Shown one piece after another: positions 9,434 through 16,494 of a stretch of DNA of 64,000 bases (its first letter is position 1; every line of letters begins with the position of its first letter). This stretch comes from DAOMFB01 sp963721385 (GTDB lineage: Bacteria > Acidobacteriota > Thermoanaerobaculia > UBA5066), in contig CAVRJB010000013.1 in the NCBI GenBank assembly GCA_963721385.1, positions 248,001-312,000 of the forward strand. The letters run 5' to 3'. A program made the position numbers and the translations under genes. The notes below the pieces were generated by a model. The model worked only from the letters and a program-made list of their open reading frames with translations, was not told where the DNA came from and did no database searches.

Positions 9434-9888
9434 GCCGACAGGACCTCGCAGCGGCCGCCTGCGGCCTCGATCTTCTTCTTGGCGCCTTCCGTGAACTTGT
9501 GGGCGGTGACGACGAGCGCCTTCTTCAGGTCGCCGGTCCCGAGCACCTTGATCCCGTGGCCCTTCCGCTTCACGGCGCCGGCGGCCTTCAGGCTCTCCGG
9601 AGTCACGGCCGCGCCGGAGTCGAACACGCGCTCGAGCTGCTCGACGGTCACCGTGATCCAGTCCTTGCGGAAGATGTTCGTGAAGCCGCGCTTCGGGATC
9701 CGGCGGTGGAGCGGCATCTGGCCGCCCTCGTGCCCGCGGAGGTGCGAGTAGCCCGAGCGGGAGTTCTGTCCCTTGTGGCCCTTGCCCGAGGTCTTGCCGA
9801 TACCCGAGCCCGGGCCGCGGCCAATGCGCTTCCGGCTCGTCGTGGCGCCCTTCCTGGGACCGAGATTGTGCAGTCCGTGCGCCATCAC
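9430..9888 (-). CDS. rplO: 50S ribosomal protein L15
   Basis: Late-assembly large-subunit protein that threads a long basic N-terminal arm through 23S rRNA. The 152-residue product begins MMAHGLHNLGPRKGATTSRKRIGRGPGSG and has the Gly/Arg-rich arm GKTSGKGHKGQNSRSG followed by the globular domain. Length is normal. It overlaps rpmD (ATGA) and secY (GTGA) by 4 bases on each side, so the three cistrons are translationally coupled. Confidence 0.97.
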   Translation of the reverse strand: MMAHGLHNLGPRKGATTSRKRIGRGPGSGIGKTSGKGHKGQNSRSGYSHLRGHEGGQMPLHRRIPKRGFTNIFRKDWITVTVEQLERVFDSGAAVTPESLKAAGAVKRKGHGIKVLGTGDLKKALVVTAHKFTEGAKKKIEAAGGRCEVLSA

Positions 9889-10088
9889 TTCGCTCCCGTG
9901 CCCGGCGCCTCGACGATCTCGACGAGGTGGCGGACTTTCCGGATGAGGCCCCGGGTCGCCGGGGTGTCGGGGCGGACGACCTCGTGCCGGATCCGGCGGA
10001 GGCCGAGGCCCTTCAGCGTCAGCTTCTGGTCTTCGGGCGTGCAGATCCCCGAGCGGACCTGGCGGATGCGCAGCGTCTTCGTCTCCAT
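9885..10088 (-). CDS. rpmD: 50S ribosomal protein L30
   Basis: Small large-subunit protein near the 5S rRNA side, found in most but not all bacteria. The 67 residues show the family core RIRQVRSGICTPEDQKLTLKGLGLRRIRHEVVR and the end of the domain VRHLVEIVEA. It starts directly at the rpsE stop (no spacer) and its stop overlaps the rplO start as ATGA. The last residues (PGTGAK) are a short extension beyond the usual 60. Confidence 0.95.
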   Translation of the reverse strand: METKTLRIRQVRSGICTPEDQKLTLKGLGLRRIRHEVVRPDTPATRGLIRKVRHLVEIVEAPGTGAK

Positions 10089-10727
10089 CTACTTCGTCTC
10101 CGGAACGGCTCCCGCAGCCGGAGCGGCCGCGGCGGCCGGCTGGGCGACGGCCTCGCGGCCGCGCGCCTTCTGGATCGACTCCGCGAGCTGCAGGCGAGAG
10201 AGCGCGTCGAACGTCGCTTTCACGACGTTGTGCGGGTTGGTCGTGCCAAGCGACTTCGTGAGGATGTTCTGGACGCCAGCCGACTCGAGGACGGCGCGTA
10301 CCGCGCCGCCCGCGATGACGCCGGTGCCGTCCGACGCCGGTTTCAGCATGACGCGGCCGGCCCCGTAGTGCCCGATGATCGGGTGCGGGATCGTCGTCCC
10401 CTTGAGCGGGACCGAGATCATCTTCTTCTTGGCCATCTCGATCCCCTTCTTGATGGCCACCGGGACCTCCTTCGCCTTGCCGGCGCCGTAGCCGACGCGG
10501 CCGTGGCCGTCACCGACCACCACGAGGGCGGAGAAGGAGAAGTTCTTGCCGCCCTTGACGACCTTCGTCACCCGGTTGATGTGGACGACGTGGTCGATCA
10601 GGTCGGCTCCCGCGCGGCCCTCGCCAAGGGCGCCGGGCGGGCGGGGCGGACCGGACGGGCCCGAGCCACGGCCGGGAGGACGGTTTCCGCGGGGAGGACG
10701 GGGACCCGGAGGCGCGGTGGTGCTCAA
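10089..10727 (-). CDS. rpsE: 30S ribosomal protein S5 with Pro/Gly/Arg-rich N-terminal extension
   Basis: Fidelity protein at the mRNA entry channel. The 212 residues comprise an N-terminal low-complexity part (1-40, rich in Pro, Gly, Arg), the double-stranded-RNA-like S5 N-domain (DLIDHVVHINRVTKVVKGGKNFSFSALVVVGD) and the C-domain. An Ala/Pro-rich C-tail follows. The start is TTG at 10727, chosen because it overlaps the rplR stop as TTGA and no ATG or GTG lies between it and the conserved core. Rare TTG use plus coupling suggests its rate is set by rplR translation. Confidence 0.95.
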   Translation of the reverse strand: MSTTAPPGPRPPRGNRPPGRGSGPSGPPRPPGALGEGRAGADLIDHVVHINRVTKVVKGGKNFSFSALVVVGDGHGRVGYGAGKAKEVPVAIKKGIEMAKKKMISVPLKGTTIPHPIIGHYGAGRVMLKPASDGTGVIAGGAVRAVLESAGVQNILTKSLGTTNPHNVVKATFDALSRLQLAESIQKARGREAVAQPAAAAAPAAGAVPETK

Positions 10728-11092
10728 AACTTCAACCCCTTCTCGCGGGCCGAGTCCGCGAGCGCTTTCACGTTGCCGTGATAGAGATGGCCGCCGCGGT
10801 CGAAGACGACCGCCGAGATGCCCTTCTGTTGCGCGCGCTCGGCGATCAGGGCGCCGACCTTGACGGCCGCCGCCTTGTTCGCCGCGCTCTTCGCGCTCCC
10901 CTTCACGACGCCTTCGCGAGACGAAGCCTGGGCGAGGGTCGCTCCGGCCTTGTCGTCGATCAGCTGCACCGAGATGTATTTCAGCGTCCTGTTGACGCAG
11001 AGGCGCGGACGCTCGGCCGTCCCCGTCACCTTCCGCCGAATCCGCTTGTGGATCCGTTCGCGCGCGTCACGCCGTTCGAAAGCCTTGTCCAT
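10724..11092 (-). CDS. rplR: 50S ribosomal protein L18
   Basis: Binds 5S rRNA with L5 and L25 and brings it to the central protuberance. It is 122 residues with the family pattern: basic N-terminus (ARERIHKRIRRKVTGTAERPRLCVNRTLKYISVQLIDD), central Ala/Lys helices and the C-terminus VFDRGGHLYHGNVKALADSAREKGLKF. It lies 9 bases after rplF and overlaps rpsE by 4 bases. Length and both ends are normal for the family. Confidence 0.97.
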   Translation of the reverse strand: MDKAFERRDARERIHKRIRRKVTGTAERPRLCVNRTLKYISVQLIDDKAGATLAQASSREGVVKGSAKSAANKAAAVKVGALIAERAQQKGISAVVFDRGGHLYHGNVKALADSAREKGLKF

Positions 11093-11101
11093 AAGCCGTC
11101 C

Positions 11102-11659
11102 TTACTTGCCCGTCGCCTTTCCGGCCTTCTTCTTCAGGACCTCACCCACGAAGCGGAAGCCCTTCAGCTTGTAGGGGTCCGGGGGCTTGATGCCGCGGAT
11201 CTGGGTCGCGGTCTCCCCGACCTTCTGCTTGTCGACGCCGGTCACGATGATGTGGGTGACGTCCTTCGCCTTCGCGTCGGGGGCCACGTCGATCTTGACG
11301 CCGTCGGGTTCCGGGAACCGGACCTGGTGCGAGTAGCCGACGCTGAAGACGACGTCCTTCCCCTTCTTCTCGGCCTTGTAACCGATCCCGACGAGGTCGA
11401 TCTCGCGCTTGTAGCCTTCCGTCACGCCGAGGACGGCGTTCTGGAGGAGCGCCCGGTTCAGGCCGTGGAGCGCCTTGTCCCGCTTCTCCTCGCCCTTCCG
11501 CGTCAGCTCGATCCTGCCGTCCTTCGTCGCCACCGTGATGCCGGCCATGATCGGCGTCGTCACGGCGCCCTTCGGGCCCTTGACCTCGACCGAGGCCGCG
11601 GCCACGTTCACCTGGACCCCCTTGGGAATCGCGATGGGCTTCTTTCCGACTCGAGACAT
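11102..11659 (-). CDS. rplF: 50S ribosomal protein L6
   Basis: Large-subunit protein beside the sarcin-ricin loop, important for factor binding. The 185 residues form the two related L6 domains, starting MSRVGKKPIAIPKGVQVNV with VEVKGPKGAV, and the C-domain end PDPYKLKGFRFVGEVLKKKAGKATGK, which holds the Y-K-G-K/R-G family signature. It follows rpsH by 16 bases. Normal length, ATG start with GGGAGAGC upstream. Confidence 0.97.
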   Translation of the reverse strand: MSRVGKKPIAIPKGVQVNVAAASVEVKGPKGAVTTPIMAGITVATKDGRIELTRKGEEKRDKALHGLNRALLQNAVLGVTEGYKREIDLVGIGYKAEKKGKDVVFSVGYSHQVRFPEPDGVKIDVAPDAKAKDVTHIIVTGVDKQKVGETATQIRGIKPPDPYKLKGFRFVGEVLKKKAGKATGK

Positions 11660-11675
11660 CGTGCTCTCCCCTGCC

Positions 11676-12074
11676 TCACCAAACCGTGCAGACGACTTCG
11701 CCGCCCAGGCCGCGCTTCTTCGCGTCGTTCCCGGAGAGCAGCCCCTGCGAGGTGGAGACGATCGAAACGCCGAGCCCGCCGAGCACTTCGGGAAACTCGT
11801 TCTTCCCGCGGTAGAGGCGGCGTCCGGGCTTGCTCGTCCGCGCCAGGCCGTGGATGACCGGGTTGCCCGTCTCGTCGTACTTCAGGTAGAGACGGAGCAG
11901 GTTCCCGCCGCGGTCGTCCATGACCTTGTAGTTCTTGATGTACCCCTCGTCCTTGAGGATGCGCGCCAGCTCGACCTTGAAGCGGGACGCGGGCACGTCC
12001 GTCTTCTCGTGGCGGGCGCCCAGCGCGTTGCGGACGCGGGCGAGCAGGTCGGCGATCGGATCGGACATGTTCAT
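11676..12074 (-). CDS. rpsH: 30S ribosomal protein S8
   Basis: Primary 16S rRNA binder (helix 21) and, in enteric bacteria, the translational repressor of the spc operon. The 132-residue product starts MNMSDPIADLLARVRNALGARH and ends with the signature STSQGLLSGNDAKKRGLGGEVVCTVW. An alternative ATG two codons in (MSDPIADLL) is equally plausible and closer to the family norm. It lies 13 bases after rpsN. Confidence 0.97.
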   Translation of the reverse strand: MNMSDPIADLLARVRNALGARHEKTDVPASRFKVELARILKDEGYIKNYKVMDDRGGNLLRLYLKYDETGNPVIHGLARTSKPGRRLYRGKNEFPEVLGGLGVSIVSTSQGLLSGNDAKKRGLGGEVVCTVW

Positions 12075-12087
12075 GCTTGGCCTCCCC

Positions 12088-12273
12088 TCACCACGACGCC
12101 TTCGCCACGCCCGGGACGTAGCCCGCGAGCGCGAGGTTCCGGAAGCAGATCCGGCAGAGGCCGAACTTGCGGAGGTAGGCGCGTGGCCGGCCGCAGCGCT
12201 TGCAGCGATTGCGCTTGCGGGCCTCGTACTTCAGCTTCGAGTTCGCCTTGATGATTGCAGCGCGACGAGCCAT
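12088..12273 (-). CDS. rpsN: 30S ribosomal protein S14, type Z (zinc-binding)
   Basis: Head protein joining 16S rRNA and S3. At 61 residues it is the short zinc-ribbon type, with ligands Cys24, Cys27, Cys40 and Cys43. It begins MARRAAIIKANSKLKYEARKR and ends GYVPGVAKASW, a perfect C-terminal signature. Like S4, L33 and L36 in this window it keeps its zinc site. It lies between rplE (15 bases) and rpsH (13 bases). Confidence 0.96.
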   Translation of the reverse strand: MARRAAIIKANSKLKYEARKRNRCKRCGRPRAYLRKFGLCRICFRNLALAGYVPGVAKASW

Positions 12274-12288
12274 CTTTGTGCGCTCTCC

Positions 12289-12834
12289 TTATCGCCCGAA
12301 CGGCATGCCGAGCTCCCGGAGGAGCACGCGAGCCCGGTCGTCCGAGCCGGCCGTGGTGACGATCGTGACGTTGAGTCCTCGGGACTTGTCGATCTTGGCC
12401 GGGTCGATCTCGAGGAAGATGAGGTGATCCTTGACGCCGAGGGTGTAGTTGCCCCGGCCGTCGAAAGAGCGGGTCGGCACGCCGCGGAAGTCGCGGACCC
12501 GCGGGAGGGCCACGTTCAGGAGCCGGTCGAGGAACTCGTACATCCGCTCGCCGCGCAGCGTCACGCGGCAGCCGATCGGCATCCCCGCGCGGAGCTTGAA
12601 CGAGGCGATCGACTTCTTCGCCTTCGTCACGACCGCCCGCTGGCCGGCGATCTTCGTCAGCTCCTCGGCAGCCGCATCGACGAGCTTCGCGTTCGAGATG
12701 GCCTCGCCGATCCCCATGTTCAGGATGACCTTCTCGATCTTCGGGACGGCCATCGGGTTCTCGATCCCGAACTCCTTCTTCAGGGTCGGGATCACTTCCT
12801 TCTTGTACTTGTCGAGAAGACGCGCGGACATCAT
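12289..12834 (-). CDS. rplE: 50S ribosomal protein L5
   Basis: 5S rRNA-binding protein that forms bridge B1b with S13. The 181 residues contain FGIENPMAVPKIEKVILNMGIGEA near the N-terminus, GQRAVVTKAKKSIASFKLRAGMPIGCRVTLRG in the middle, and DKSRGLNVTIVTTAG near the end. The first two codons are both ATG, so the start may be one codon later. It begins immediately after the rplX stop. Confidence 0.97.
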   Translation of the reverse strand: MMSARLLDKYKKEVIPTLKKEFGIENPMAVPKIEKVILNMGIGEAISNAKLVDAAAEELTKIAGQRAVVTKAKKSIASFKLRAGMPIGCRVTLRGERMYEFLDRLLNVALPRVRDFRGVPTRSFDGRGNYTLGVKDHLIFLEIDPAKIDKSRGLNVTIVTTAGSDDRARVLLRELGMPFGR

Positions 12835-13203
12835 CTACTCCCCCGCCTTGGCCGACACGGCGGCGACGGTCGCCCCGCTCTTCTTGGCATAGCGGACGCG
12901 CTCGCCTCCCTCGACGCGGACGCCGAGGCGCGACGGCTTGCCGCCCTCCGGGTCCTTGATCATGACGTTCGAAATCGCGATCGGGGCCTCGCGCTCCACG
13001 ATCCCGCCCTTGATGTTCTTCTGGGGGTTCGGCTTGGTCGCGCGCTTGATGAGGTTTACGCCCTCGACGACGACCCGCCCCTTGGCAGAGAGGATACGCA
13101 AGACCTTTCCGGACGCGCCGCGGTCCTTGCCCGTCGTGACGGTCACGAGGTAGCCGCGCCGGATCCGGTGCTTGCCGGTGAACAACGATTTCTTCTTCTT
13201 CAT
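12835..13203 (-). CDS. rplX: 50S ribosomal protein L24
   Basis: Assembly initiator at the 5' end of 23S rRNA near the tunnel exit. The 122-residue protein starts with a Lys run (MKKKKSLF), then has the KOW motif (RRGYLVTVTTGKDRGASGKVLRI) and the family middle part VVVEGVNLIKRATKPNPQKNIKGGIVEREAPI. It is separated from rplN by 64 bases that hold a repeated GC-rich hairpin element. Its stop abuts the rplE start. Confidence 0.96.
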   Translation of the reverse strand: MKKKKSLFTGKHRIRRGYLVTVTTGKDRGASGKVLRILSAKGRVVVEGVNLIKRATKPNPQKNIKGGIVEREAPIAISNVMIKDPEGGKPSRLGVRVEGGERVRYAKKSGATVAAVSAKAGE

Positions 13204-13225
13204 GGCCTAACTGCTTCCCTGACCC

Positions 13226-13265
13226 CGTCGGGGGGTCCGGGGGGATCGAGAAACCCCCGGGTTCA
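13226..13265. repeat. GC-rich hairpin element, copy 1 (between rplN and rplX)
   Basis: About 40 bases of the form CGT-G6-CCGGGGGGATCGA-GAAA-CCCCCGGG-TTCA. CCGGGGG and CCCCCGG pair to form a hairpin. Two near-identical copies in the same orientation are at 20551-20590 and 54375-54412. This copy starts two bases after the rplN stop on the transcribed (minus) strand. It differs from the others by a TCC in place of CCC and TTCA in place of ATCA. Confidence 0.8.
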
Positions 13266-13267
13266 TT

Positions 13268-13642
13268 TCAGATGACTTCCGGCGCCAGCGAGATGATCTT
13301 CATGAACTTCTTCTCGCGGAGCTCGCGCGCGACCGGCCCGAACACACGGGTGCCGATCGGCTCCTTCTCGGGGTTGATGAGGACCGCGGAGTTGGTGTCG
13401 AAACGGATGTAGCTGCCGTCGCGGCGGCGCTGCTCGCGGACGGTCCGGACAATGACGGCCTTGACGACCTTTCCCTTTTTCACGGGGTCCGGCGCGTCGG
13501 GGTTCGACTCCCTCACCGAGCAGGTGATGACGTCGCCGAGGCGGCCGTAGCGCCCGACGGAGCCCCCCTGCAGGCGGATGCACAACAGGCGCCGCGCGCC
13601 CGAGTTGTCGGCCACCTCCAGGATCGTGCCCATCTGAATCAC
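13268..13642 (-). CDS. rplN: 50S ribosomal protein L14
   Basis: Forms bridges B5 and B8 and binds the anti-association factor RsfS. The 124 residues start MIQMGTILEVADNSGARRLLCIRL and carry the L14 signature region GDVITCSVRESNP, then the end REKKFMKIISLAPEVI. Length is normal. A second ATG at codon 4 is an alternative start. It follows rpsQ by 28 bases and is followed, two bases after its stop, by the GC-rich hairpin repeat. Confidence 0.97.
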   Translation of the reverse strand: MIQMGTILEVADNSGARRLLCIRLQGGSVGRYGRLGDVITCSVRESNPDAPDPVKKGKVVKAVIVRTVREQRRRDGSYIRFDTNSAVLINPEKEPIGTRVFGPVARELREKKFMKIISLAPEVI

Positions 13643-13670
13643 GGCGTGCTCCTCCTTCCCCTTCCCGGCC

Positions 13671-13988
13671 TCAGGACGCGCTCGCGGCGTCGGAGATCTC
13701 CGGCGCGATCGCGCGGCCCTTCGTGACGATCGCCTTCACGCGCCAGCGCTTGCGCGCCGAAAGCGGTCGCGTCTCCTCGATTTCGACGACGTCGCCCGGC
13801 TTGCAGCCGACGACCCGGTCGTCCGCGAGGAACTTCTCGGAGCGCTTCTGGATCCGCCCGTAGCGGGCGTTCGTGACGAGCCGCGTCACCTCGACGACGA
13901 CCGTCTTCTGCATCTTGGCCGAGACGACGGTGCCGACCTTGCGGTTCCGGCGCGTGGCGGCGTTCGGGGTCTCTGTGGTCGCGCTCAT
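13671..13988 (-). CDS. rpsQ: 30S ribosomal protein S17
   Basis: OB-fold primary binder of the 16S 5' domain. The 105 residues contain RNRKVGTVVSAKMQKTVVVEV, RLVTNARYGRIQKRSEKFLADD and DVVEIEETRPLSARKRWRVKAIVTKG, the full family pattern. N- and C-terminal ends are each about ten residues longer than in E. coli. Its ATG directly follows the rpmC stop, so the two genes are contiguous. Confidence 0.97.
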   Translation of the reverse strand: MSATTETPNAATRRNRKVGTVVSAKMQKTVVVEVTRLVTNARYGRIQKRSEKFLADDRVVGCKPGDVVEIEETRPLSARKRWRVKAIVTKGRAIAPEISDAASAS

Positions 13989-14429
13989 TTACCTGCCCTT
14001 GCCCTTCTTCCCGGCCTTCGAGGCGGCCTTCTTCCCCTTCGGAGCTGCCTTCTTCGCCCCCTTCGGAGCCGCCTTCTTCGCCGCCGGCTTCGCCTTGGCC
14101 TTCCCCTTCGGGGCGGCCTTCTTTCCAGCCTTCGGAGCCGCCTCCTTCGCCGCCTTCGAGACGCTCTCGCCCGACGCGCCGACGGCCGACGTCGCGTGGA
14201 GAGAGGCCTCGTGTCCTGCGTGCGCCTTCTGCGCCGCGACGCGGGCCGCATCCATGTGGACAAGCGTCTTCAGGCGGGCGATGTCCTTCCGGAGCTCCTT
14301 GATCTTCATCGGGTTCTCGAGCTGGCCCGTCGCCTTCTGGAGCCGCAGGGTGAAAAGGGCCTGATGCCACTCCTTTTCCTTCGCCGTCCGCTCCTCCGCC
14401 GACCACTCGACCATGGCATCGATCTTCAT
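13989..14429 (-). CDS. rpmC: 50S ribosomal protein L29 with histone H1-like C-terminal tail
   Basis: Tunnel-exit protein contacting the signal recognition particle and trigger factor with L23. Residues 1-65 are the L29 helical hairpin (EEWHQALFTLRLQKATGQLENPMKIKELRKDIARLKT). The following 80 residues are an Ala/Lys/Pro tail built from imperfect AAPKGKAK and KKAAPK repeats, doubling the normal 65-70 residues. Codon and base use match the core, so this is not a frameshift artefact. The position between rplP (4 bases) and rpsQ (0 bases) is the standard one. A start at the ATG of MVEWSAEER is also possible. Confidence 0.93.
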   Translation of the reverse strand: MKIDAMVEWSAEERTAKEKEWHQALFTLRLQKATGQLENPMKIKELRKDIARLKTLVHMDAARVAAQKAHAGHEASLHATSAVGASGESVSKAAKEAAPKAGKKAAPKGKAKAKPAAKKAAPKGAKKAAPKGKKAASKAGKKGKGR

Positions 14430-14433
14430 CGTC

Positions 14434-14859
14434 CTACCTCACCGCCGACAGGAACTCGCGCGAGACGAAGCGGGTCATGATCCCGATCTTGTCCGCCGCG
14501 AGCCGGAACGCGGCGCGGGCAATCTTCTCGTCCACGCCCTCCATTTCGAAGAGGACCCGGGCCGGCTTCACGACGCAGACCCAGCCCTCGGGAGCGCCCT
14601 TCCCCTTTCCCATTCGGGTCTCGGCGGGCTTCTTCGTGATCGGCTTGTCGGGGAAGACACGGATCCAGAGCTTTCCGCCGCGCTTGACATGGCGCTGAAT
14701 CGCGACGCGCGCCGCCTCGATCTGGCGCGCCGTGAGCCAGCCCGGCTCGACGGCCTGGAGCCCGTACTCCCCGAACGAGAGGTCCGAGCCGCGGAGCGCG
14801 GTGCCGCCCATGCGGCCGCGCTGCTGCTTTCTGTACTTGACCTTGGACGGCATCAACAT
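14434..14859 (-). CDS. rplP: 50S ribosomal protein L16
   Basis: Helps position tRNA in the A site. The 141 residues hold the family signature MPSKVKYRKQQRGRMGG, RQIEAARVAIQRHVKRGGKLWIRVFPDKPIT and GKGKGAPEGWVCVVKPARVLFEM. The start at the first ATG (14859) keeps a GAGGA ribosome site ten bases upstream; a second ATG two codons later would give the classic MPSK start. It follows rpsC by 13 bases. Confidence 0.97.
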   Translation of the reverse strand: MLMPSKVKYRKQQRGRMGGTALRGSDLSFGEYGLQAVEPGWLTARQIEAARVAIQRHVKRGGKLWIRVFPDKPITKKPAETRMGKGKGAPEGWVCVVKPARVLFEMEGVDEKIARAAFRLAADKIGIMTRFVSREFLSAVR

Positions 14860-14872
14860 GACTTTTTCTTCC

Positions 14873-15520
14873 TCACGCCGCCTTGCGACGGGACTTCGCC
14901 CGGTGCAGGTCGCCCTTGTAGATCCAGCACTTCACGCCGATCGTCCCGTACGTCGTCCGGGCGCGGGCGTAGCCGTAGTCGATGTCGGCCTTGAGCGTGT
15001 GGAGCGGGAGGCGTCCCTCCTGGTACCACTCGGAGCGCGCGATCTCGGCTCCGTTGAGCCGGCCCGAGCAGCGAATCTTGATGCCCTGGGCGCCGAAGCG
15101 GAAGGCGGACTCCATCCCCTTCTTCATCGCCCGGCGGAACGCCACGCGGCGCTCGAGCTGCATGGCGATCGACTCGGCGACGAGCTGGGCGTCGGTCTCG
15201 GGGCGCTGGATTTCCACGATGTTCACGTGGATGTCCTTCCCGAGCCGCTTCTGCAGCCGGTCGCGAAGCTGGTCAACCGACGCGCCCTTCTTCCCGATGA
15301 TGACGCCGGGACGGGCGGTCATGATGTTGATCTTCAGCTTGTTCCCCCGCTCGATCTCGATCTCCGAGACCGCGGCGTTGGAGAGGTCCCGCTTCAGCTC
15401 GTCGCGGAGCTTCAGGTCGTCGTGAAGGAACCGAAGGTAGTCCTTCTCGGCGAACCAGAGCGAGTGCCAGGTCCGGTTGTATCCGATCCGGAATCCGTAG
15501 GGGTGGACTTTCTGTCCCAT
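14873..15520 (-). CDS. rpsC: 30S ribosomal protein S3
   Basis: MRNA-entry-channel protein with helicase activity. The 215 residues open MGQKVHPYGFRIGYNRTWHSLWFAEK, then show the KH domain with RPGVIIGKKGASVDQLRDRLQKRLG, and the C-domain RKAMKKGMESAFRFGAQGIKIRCSGRLNGAEIARSEW. Length is normal, with no added tail, unlike its neighbours L22 and L29. The stop lies 13 bases before rplP. Confidence 0.97.
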   Translation of the reverse strand: MGQKVHPYGFRIGYNRTWHSLWFAEKDYLRFLHDDLKLRDELKRDLSNAAVSEIEIERGNKLKINIMTARPGVIIGKKGASVDQLRDRLQKRLGKDIHVNIVEIQRPETDAQLVAESIAMQLERRVAFRRAMKKGMESAFRFGAQGIKIRCSGRLNGAEIARSEWYQEGRLPLHTLKADIDYGYARARTTYGTIGVKCWIYKGDLHRAKSRRKAA

Positions 15521-15538
15521 TTTTTGCTCCGCGGCTCC

Positions 15539-16108
15539 TTACGACTTCTTCGACTTCTTGTCGGACTTGGGGGCCTTCTCCGGCTTCGCGGCGGGCTTCT
15601 CCGCTTTCGCGCGCGTGCCGGCCCCGGCCACGGCCTGGGCCAGGCGGCCCGGCTTCTTCTTCACGAGCGGCTTCGGCGCCTCGGCCGGAAGCCCCGCGGC
15701 CTTCCGCACCGCCTGATCGTCGGACAGGACGATGGTGACGTGGCAGAACGGGCGCGGTATGAGCCACATCCGCCCCTGCGGGCCGCTCATGAAGCGGGGC
15801 CGCGCGAAGCGCTTCTTGTAGTTCGAGACCGACCGGATCATGGCGTTCCGCTGGAGCGGCTTCCGCCCGGCCTCGTCGACGTGGATCTTCTTGATCACGA
15901 GCGCGTCCGCATCGACGCCCGACTCGTTCTGCTGCGCGTTGGCGAGCGCCGACTCCACGAGCTTGAGGAGGTCGGGCGAGCAGCGTTTCCGCGTCGTCCG
16001 GAGCGTGTCGAGCGCTTTGCCGACGGGCTTCATCCGGATCAGGTCCGCCACGAGGCGGATCTTCTGGGCCGATCCTCGATAGTGGAGAAGGCGGGCGACG
16101 GCTTCCAT
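15539..16108 (-). CDS. rplV: 50S ribosomal protein L22 with Lys/Ala/Pro-rich tail
   Basis: Lines the nascent-peptide tunnel. The 189-residue product from ATG 16108 has the L22 core (VARLLHYRGSAQKIRLVADLIR, then ALANAQQNESGVDADALVIKKIHVDEAG and the tunnel loop region FMSGPQGRMWLIPRPFCHVTIVLSD) in about 125 residues. A further 60 residues of KPLVKKKPGRL and AKAEKPAAKPEKAPKSDKK character follow. The open frame continues upstream across rpsS in a wrong frame; that part is a shadow. The macrolide-relevant loop looks normal. Confidence 0.96.
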   Translation of the reverse strand: MEAVARLLHYRGSAQKIRLVADLIRMKPVGKALDTLRTTRKRCSPDLLKLVESALANAQQNESGVDADALVIKKIHVDEAGRKPLQRNAMIRSVSNYKKRFARPRFMSGPQGRMWLIPRPFCHVTIVLSDDQAVRKAAGLPAEAPKPLVKKKPGRLAQAVAGAGTRAKAEKPAAKPEKAPKSDKKSKKS

Positions 16109-16119
16109 CGTCTCCCCCC

Positions 16120-16476
16120 TCAGGCCTTCGCCGCCGGCGCGGCCGGCGCGGGAGCGCCCGGAGCGCCCGGAGCGGCGGGGGCGCCCGGAGCGCCCGGCAC
16201 GGCGCCCTTCTCGACCTTCTTGCCCGAGTGGCCTTTGAAGGTGCGGGTGGGCGAGAACTCGCCGAGCTTGTGCCCGACCATGTTCTCGGAGACGTAGACC
16301 GGCGTGAACTTCCTGCCGTTGTGGATCGCGAGCGTGTGCCCGACCATCTCCGGCACGACCGTGGAGCGGCGGGACCAGGTCTTGACGACCTTCTTCTCGC
16401 CGGCCGAGTTCAGCGCCGTGATCTTCTCGAGGAGATGGCCGTCGACGAACGGCCCCTTTTTCGTGGAACGAGACAT
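16120..16476 (-). CDS. rpsS: 30S ribosomal protein S19 with Ala/Pro/Gly tail
   Basis: Head protein near the A site. Residues 1-90 are the family core: MSRSTKKGPFVDGHLLEKI, RRSTVVPEMVGHTLAIHNGRKFTPVYVSENMVGHKLGEFSPTRTFKGH. A 28-residue tail of APGAPAAPGAPGAP repeats ends the protein. The low-complexity tail is also visible as a GC-rich direct repeat in the DNA at about 16130-16200. It lies between rplB (18 bases) and rplV (11 bases). Confidence 0.96.
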   Translation of the reverse strand: MSRSTKKGPFVDGHLLEKITALNSAGEKKVVKTWSRRSTVVPEMVGHTLAIHNGRKFTPVYVSENMVGHKLGEFSPTRTFKGHSGKKVEKGAVPGAPGAPAAPGAPGAPAPAAPAAKA

Positions 16477-16494
16477 CGCGTTCTTCTCCCGGCC

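Noticed and set aside
14000..14200. L29 tail as a separate histone-like gene
   Set aside because: There is no start codon with a ribosome site at the boundary, and the frame is continuous from the L29 core.
16130..16200. Repeated GC-rich units in rpsS as a CRISPR or minisatellite
   Set aside because: They are the codons of the APG-rich S19 tail in frame; no spacers are present.
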